From Sarcophilus harrisii (Eukaryota; Chordata; Mammalia; Dasyuromorphia; Dasyuridae), in assembly GCF_902635505.1 (NCBI RefSeq), contig NC_045428.1, positions 114,145,141 through 114,209,140 on the forward strand: a stretch of 64,000 nt of DNA. The letters run 5' to 3'. Made by a program: the position numbers and the translations under genes. The stretch's first letter is position 1. The number at the start of each line of letters is the position of its first letter. This document shows, piece by piece, positions 22,741 through 64,000 of the stretch. The notes beneath the pieces are model-generated. The model did not search any database. It was not told the origin of the DNA and was given only the letters and a program-made list of their open reading frames with translations.

Positions 22741-22829
22741 GCAGTCTCTGATTATTAGATTTAGCCAGGCCCAGCTAGGATGAAATTGAGGTGTTTTTCT
22801 GCCACTCCTTATTTGCAATAAATCCACAG

Positions 22830-24530
22830 GTACCCTAATTGAAATCTTTCAGATTTCAGATCTTATCCTTTCTCTTTCTGTATCTTATTATCAATTCTTC
22901 ATTGCATATGCTAATCGTTGCTTATCATTACATCAGCTCTAGCCATTGTGACCTGTATTTTAAATCATGATGCTTTAAGTGTAATACTATCCTCCACATT
23001 AAATTCTGACAGAGGAAGTTATAAAACAAGGAGTCTACAGATTCATTTGATTAGCTATCACATTCTCCACAGCATCTGTTCTGAACCTTCTTCCCTTAAG
23101 CACCATGAGATGGACCATCAGCAAAGTCTTTCAAGTTCATACTTTTAAACTGAGGCCATTCTAGAGTGACTACTTCCTCATTCTAGACCTCTTATTCTTT
23201 ATTCTCTTCCTTTGCTCTAAAGGCTTTCACTAAGCTGGGTGTCATTTTTCTTCAGCTTCTGAACTGGCCTGGCTTCTGCCCAACCTAAAAAAATAAGAAC
23301 CACTTGACTCCACCTTTTAATCAAGATTTCTCCCTACATGCTTTTTTCTGAATTTGGCTACACTCCCCCTTTTAAAGACTGTATATACTTTTATACCATT
23401 TCAGCTCTTGTTCATTTTACTCAAGTCATTTAGAGTCTTGCTTTTATACCCCACTTCTCAAAGACTACTGATGATTGTATCTGCATTTCCTGGCCTTCAT
23501 GGCCATTCCCTCCCCTCTTGAGTTTTTGTGAAACTGATGGAAATATGCTGGGTCATCTTGTACCATTTGGTTATGTCCCAAGGTTTTTCATGGGCTTATT
23601 ATTAGTAATAAATCTACTTTTAATTCCTAATCATGTCTATGTTAACCAAATTTATATACCTAATTCTTACAATTCTCATAATTTTAGTGCTCCATCATTA
23701 AATGCATCCTGGATTCCTTTGAATGTCCCACTTAAGTTTTAAATTTAATGTTTTTAAAATAGAATCCATTATTTTTTCCTCTACATTTTAAATCTCTTTT
23801 TCTATTGAGGACATTGGCATTCTTCTAGTGACTCTAGTTCATATGCCTGGAAACAAACTTCTCAAGTTGCCTTACATTCCCAGATCAGGTGAACTGCCAA
23901 TATCTGGCATATCCAGGATCAGGAACTTAACGCCTCTTTTCTATGTTATAGCAATACTTCCTGATTGGTTTCCCTGCATTCAACTTCTCTGTCCCTCTCC
24001 AATCTATCACATAGTAGCTAAACTACACTAAAGCAAAAAACTACAGTCTGAGGGCCAAGTTTGGCCAACTTCCTGTTCTTGTGTGAGCACAAGAAATGAC
24101 TGATATTCCATATTCTCTCCACTCAAAAAGCTTCAGTAGCTGGATACCAGCCCCTGCTTCTTAAGATTATTGAATGCAAACTATTGTCATTAAATCCCTT
24201 TATAAATTCCATGTAATAGCCAAACTGGGCTTCTTGCTGTTCCCTCCATAGGACATTTGTTTTTGCCATTTCCCAGGCTCTTCTTTCTTGCCTGAAATAC
24301 CTACTTCCTCATCTATATCTCTTAGAATTGAAGACTCACTCAAGTTAATGTTATCTTATTTACATAAGGCCATTCTCAGTCCCTCAGTTACTGGTGCTTT
24401 CCCCTCTTCCACTGAAAATAAAATCCACTCCAAATTTTATTTATATGCTGTGTGTCATTTCCCAAAATGTAAGATCTCTGAAGAAAAAATTTTTTTCCCA
24501 TTTCTCTTTGTAGTTCTAGTTCAGTCCATA
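22830..24530 (+). mobile_element. L2-like LINE copy
   Basis: Pyrimidine-rich L2 fragments: CCTGATTGGTTTCCCTGCAT at 23960, TTTCCCAGGCTCTTC, TCTTGCCTGAAATACCTACT and a fading 3' end to 24530. It lies in the intergenic region. Confidence 0.6.
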
Positions 24531-25669
24531 GCACAGGTAAATGCTAATATTAAAGTGAATAGAAATATAATAGTTATATTGGCAGTTACTATGACATATC
24601 AAATAGTAAAATAATTTGTTAGAGCTAAAAGGGGCATTAAGAGATTAGCTAAAGGTCAGTTCCCTCAGACAAAAACTTAATGCATTTTTTTCCACAAACT
24701 CCATTTGTTTAGTGGAAGTGATCCAACTTTCAATCCTATACCACTGAAGTACAAAACTTTGAGAGATATGCTACAAAAGGAAGTAGAAACAATATTAAAA
24801 AAAAAAAAAAAAAGTCGGAAAAGTAGCTAAATTATACCAAATATACACGGTGGGTGTTGGTGCTGCTATAGGTAACACAGTTTTGGGGATATTTATTCAA
24901 TGATTGGTTTTCCAAATATGTGAAAGGAAAGGAGGTATCAAAGGTAATATATAAAAATCTTTGACTTTATTATTACCAAAAAAAGCAATAAGAAGAATAC
25001 CCATCATACACATACTTTCCTACTTATACAAAATTGTTGAAAAATATCTACATACAAATTGAGGGCATTCCTTGATGAGGTGTATAGAAAAGATTACATA
25101 GAAGCTTTCACAAAACTGCCCTTAAAGAGTCTTAACATATCTATATTAAATATAATTTTATATATACTTTTCTCTCCATTAGAATGTAAGCCCCTTTTTG
25201 ATGATTTCATTCTGTGTACTTGTATCCCAGATACCTAGTAAAATTCCTGGCATGTAATAGGCACTTAATACTTTATTGAACAAAGGTGTGTCCTATGCAT
25301 ATAATAAAATAATACAAGAGCTCTTGAAAAATATAAAAGTTGTAAATGGTGAGGTCTTCCAGATACTAACATTTGACTATGACATCATGCAGATTGTAAA
25401 AAGATCCACAAAGAGTCAATCATATGGGAAAAGATGAGTGGATGAAGAATACATATGGTGATTTTAATGCAGTAGAATTAATTAGCAATATCTGTCCAAT
25501 ATATAAATACCACTAACTAACAATAAAGCCCCGAATTCAGCAGAAGAATGGAATGGATTACTTTCAGGAAACCACATTAAACATTACTGTAAATAAATAC
25601 TAAAAGTTGAGAAATTATCCAAAAAGCCCATGGAGAAGCACATACTGTTTTGTCTGATTTTGCATATTT
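24531..25669. other. Intergenic sequence with an L2 3' end
   Basis: An A-run lies at 24800-24815. An L2 3' end is present at 25160-25280 (TAGAATGTAAGCCCCTTTTT, CCTGGCATGTAATAGGCACT). The remainder is unassigned AT-rich DNA. Confidence 0.5.
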
Positions 25670-27250
25670 ATTCTAAGGGTTTATTGGAGGGAAGAGAAAA
25701 AACAAATGTTTGAAGATAATTAACACAAATGAAAATTGCTTAAACTTCTTAGTACCAGAGAGCAAAGTGAAAACAAAATCCACTGGGCACCAACTAAAAG
25801 AAACTCCCAAATGAAAACTAATAGGAATGTCAAAGCCAAAATCTAGAACTTCCAGGTTAAAAAATAAAGAATGGGGGGTAGAGAGAAATAAACAGAAAGC
25901 ATTCAAGTACCAAGAAGCCAGTTGGCAAATTAGCATATCTTAAAAAAAAATGCTTGGAGTACTAAAGAGAGCAAAAGATAAAGGCTGGAAGAACCATTTA
26001 GTAAAACGGAAAATAATCACATGGATGAGAAAGTTGACATTCAATGAAAAATATTATTAAAAGACCAGAGCTGAATATATTGAACAGGAAAGAACTACAT
26101 CATGAAGTAGTATTTCTAACAGAGGGGAAGGAAATAGCCTCAGAAGATTAATATCTATCTTCAAGAGTCATTGAGGGAATAAAACGGGGAAATTTTGTTA
26201 TATTTTGGTCTTAAAATGAAAGGAGTGCAGAACACACAAGGAAAAAGGAAAAGAAGCTAAACTGGAATCATTTCAAATATAAGACTACAAATATGAAATG
26301 GATGAAATTTGTAAGCTATAACTGAACTTTGATCTGAAGTGGACAAATAAGGGTTGAATACATATCAAAAACATTTGGTGCTGGAATTAAACTTTGGAAG
26401 ATAAAACATGAAAGTAGAATTGGGAGGAAGAAAAAAAATCTGTGACTGGGAATTGAGTAAGGGGAATGAAACTACAGTGAATAGAAACAAATTATATAAA
26501 ATTTAGATCAACAATATTGAGGACATTCAACATGCTCATTAAAAAGTAGCAAAGATTGAAAGTATAAAAGGATGGAAATACATGATTAAAAATCATAACT
26601 GGGAATGGTGAAATCACTTATAAAATAGGATAAGAGAATGAAATAGAAAGCAGATTACCCAAAAGACTCAGATAAAGAGATTTGGAACAAATCTAGTATC
26701 TTAAAAGTGAACTCAATAAGCAGGGGCACCAATTATTTATAATTGTGTGCAATAAATAATAAAAGATTTGATTAAAAGAGAGAAACAGAAAATACATTAT
26801 GATAAACAGTAACGATACTTAATACTAGTATTTTCACAAATGGCATAGCATCTAATTTTATTAGAGGAAAAGTTAAACTTCTAGAATGAAACACATAAAA
26901 AAATTTATAACACTTGGAGCTCTCAAGTTATCACTCTAAGACAAATGTGGCCAAAAGATAAGCAATTAAGGACCAGAACAGAACTTATAGAAAGTTATGT
27001 ACATAATAGAAACTTCTGGAAGTTACTGAATGGGAACAGAAAAAATTATACACATTCTCAGCTGTACATGGAATCTTTACATACATGACCACTAAAGAAA
27101 AGCATAAAAACCAAAGGCAGATAAATTAGCACGTCCTTTATCACTAAAATGTACTAAATTTATATTCAATAAAGAAACTGAAGAAAGTATTCTCAAAGGA
27201 GAAAATTATGATTTGAACTCAAATAGTATAAACTGAACAGAAATTAGTGC
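25670..27250 (+). mobile_element. L1 LINE fragment, ORF1 end and ORF2 5' part
   Basis: Purine-rich sense L1. Similarity to marsupial L1 ORF1 begins around 25740 and includes AAAAGACCAGAGCTGAA near 26060. ORF2-like blocks include ATTAAAAGAGAGAAACAG near 26770, GCATAGCATCTAATTTTATT near 26840 and a GNRKNYTHSQLYMESLHT-like reading near 27030. Old and rearranged. It fills the BORA-DIS3 intergenic region. Confidence 0.65.
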
Positions 27251-28882
27251 TTTCCAATAAAACTAATTCCTACATTTAATTAATGATACCTGATTTGGAT
27301 TGGGGAAGGAAGGGACCAGAAACCTTTTCCCTCCCCTCATCCTGAGGCCACCTGAGCTATATTTACTATCATTCAGCGACACTGAGGAGTTATCTACTCT
27401 ACTCCCTGCAATAAACCAAAGAATAGGTGTTTAATTGAAATATAATTCTTATAGCAGAAAGGGAAAGATTACCATTAATTGAAGAAAAACCTTAATTTTA
27501 GAAGGTCTTTGTTTTAGTTCCAAACCTGACACTAGCTACAACTGTGCACTAGAAGGTACTTTTTATTGGCATACCATGTCAAGGAATCAGTAAATTCTGT
27601 CTCCAAAATTAAATTATGGGGTCTTTTTGTTTCTTTTCTTTTCTTTTTTTTTTTTTTGAAGCAAATGAAATTAAGTGGCTGGCCCAGCTAGGAAGTGTTG
27701 TCACCCAATAGGAAGTGTTAAAAGTCAAGGTCTTGTGACTTCAAGAGCAGTGCTCTATGTACTGCTGTAAGCCACCCCAACCCTCAAGTTATGAGGTATT
27801 TATAAAAGCCTAAAAATAGTTTCCTACTCTCCAGTACTGATGAACAATGATGAATCTCCCTATAAGAAACGGTGCTATAAAAGATCTTTCAAAGCTTTTG
27901 CAACTCTCAAATATGAAAATTGAGACCCCAAAGGGCTTGGAATTATGCAGAAATTTCTTAAAATCATTTATAATTGCTATGCTATAGTATCATTCATCTT
28001 CCTTTTCCTTAAAGCTGATTTTACTTGGAAGTAATTTAGAATAAGAAATATGCTGTAGGAAATGATCTCCACCCAGTCAAAGAATTTAGTTTTAAAACAC
28101 CTAAACATTGGAAGGGACTTTCCATTTTACCGGAATTCCTGCCAATCAAAGTAAACAAACAAACAATGGTCAAACACACAATTCTTTCTAGAAGGTTAAA
28201 GAGAAGACAATCTGCCTTTCTCCTGCCTTAGGACAGATCAGTATAATTAGATCAGTTCCTATAACAGATGAAGTAGAATAGGAACTGGTAATTTTTGGAG
28301 AAGGAACATAAACATGAATTCTTTCTAGAACGCCAAAGAACAAACAAAGGACATCTCAAGGTTGGGGAAGAAAAAATTATCATTTTTAAGCATTTTGATA
28401 CTTTGGGCATTTAGAGGATATCCTGGCTTTTATATCCTCTACATCCAGGAAGGTCCTCTTCACTTTCCTCATTTAAGAAATCAGGAATTATTTATGACAA
28501 ATGAATCAGCTTTTCAATAAAGAGATGAATGCTCCAAAATAAGCCACTAAAGTAATTGGCACTTCTGAAGTAAATTCATTTAAATGATCTTTATCAGGTC
28601 CCTGAAGTTGCTGTCTTTTCAATATGTAAGTGATGGGCATTCAATTTAATTTTTCTGCATAAATAATAGTTGTGTTACGTCTAGAAAATGAAAAGATGAT
28701 GAGAAAGACTTGAAGGCAATTGTTTAATAAAAATGCAAATTTTAAAAATGATTAAAATGCACTTTAAAAGAAACAAATTAAATTTGTACCAGATACTTTT
28801 AACCATGAAACTTGACAGTGTTCTTCCCCAATGTTACAAAAGGAAATCAATTTTGTAACAGTCTCTTTTCTGTTAGATCCAG
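27251..28882. other. DIS3 3' flank, probably partly 3' UTR
   Basis: A degraded antisense tRNA-type SINE lies at 27636-27776 (T-run, then CACCCC end). The rest carries no exon. Part of it is transcribed as DIS3 3' UTR if one of the distal poly(A) signals is used. Confidence 0.45.
28645..28728 (-). terminator. Candidate DIS3 polyadenylation signals
   Basis: On the minus strand, ATTAAA variants lie at 28723-28728 and 28645-28650, about 160 and 240 nt past the DIS3 stop. A canonical AATAAA lies at 27562-27567, about 1.3 kb past. Which is used cannot be told from the sequence. Confidence 0.3.

Positions 28883-64000
<35,118 letters not shown>

Overview
The window is AT-rich vertebrate nuclear DNA, almost certainly from a marsupial. 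It has GT-AG multi-exon genes spread over tens of kilobases. It also carries the tRNA-derived marsupial SINE with the GGGGCAGCTAGGTGGC-type head, MAR1-type SINEs, MIRs, marsupial-type L1 3' ends and many L2/CR1-clade LINE remnants. The exact species cannot be resolved from sequence alone.

Layout: two convergent host genes fill the window. Positions 1-22.6 kb hold the 3' two thirds of BORA (Aurora A/PLK1 activator, + strand; nine coding exons, stop at 22254-22256, AATAAA at 22597). About 6.3 kb of repeat-rich DNA separates its stop codon region from the DIS3 stop codon. From 28883 to the right edge lies DIS3, the RNA exosome nuclease (- strand). Twenty coding exons encode 869 residues, from the end of the PIN domain core through CSD1, CSD2, RNB and S1. 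The first exon(s) lie beyond 64000. All exon phases join without a break in both genes. BORA-DIS3 adjacency in tail-to-tail orientation matches human 13q22.

Inside DIS3 introns sit a full-length processed PABPC1 retropseudogene (39899-42275, - strand), itself inserted into an old L1; a second L1 3' end split by a solo LTR; a decayed duplicate of part of a DIS3 exon; and a 123-bp hairpin with perfect 38-bp arms. The BORA introns are dominated by L2 and CR1/L3 LINE fossils and small SINEs. Between the genes are L2 and L1 pieces; a cleanly delimited 831-bp L1 3' insertion with 15-bp target duplications lies in the last DIS3 intron.

Functionally the neighbours are unrelated. BORA controls mitotic entry through Aurora A and PLK1; DIS3 degrades and processes RNA as the catalytic exosome subunit. 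I found no new gene system, no CRISPR, no tRNA or rRNA gene and no prokaryotic features. The most interesting items are a GC-AG intron in DIS3, a NAGNAG acceptor at the last BORA exon, the 5'TOP-complete PABPC1 retrocopy, the DIS3 exon duplicate and the hairpin. Comparisons with human proteins are from memory, not from a search.
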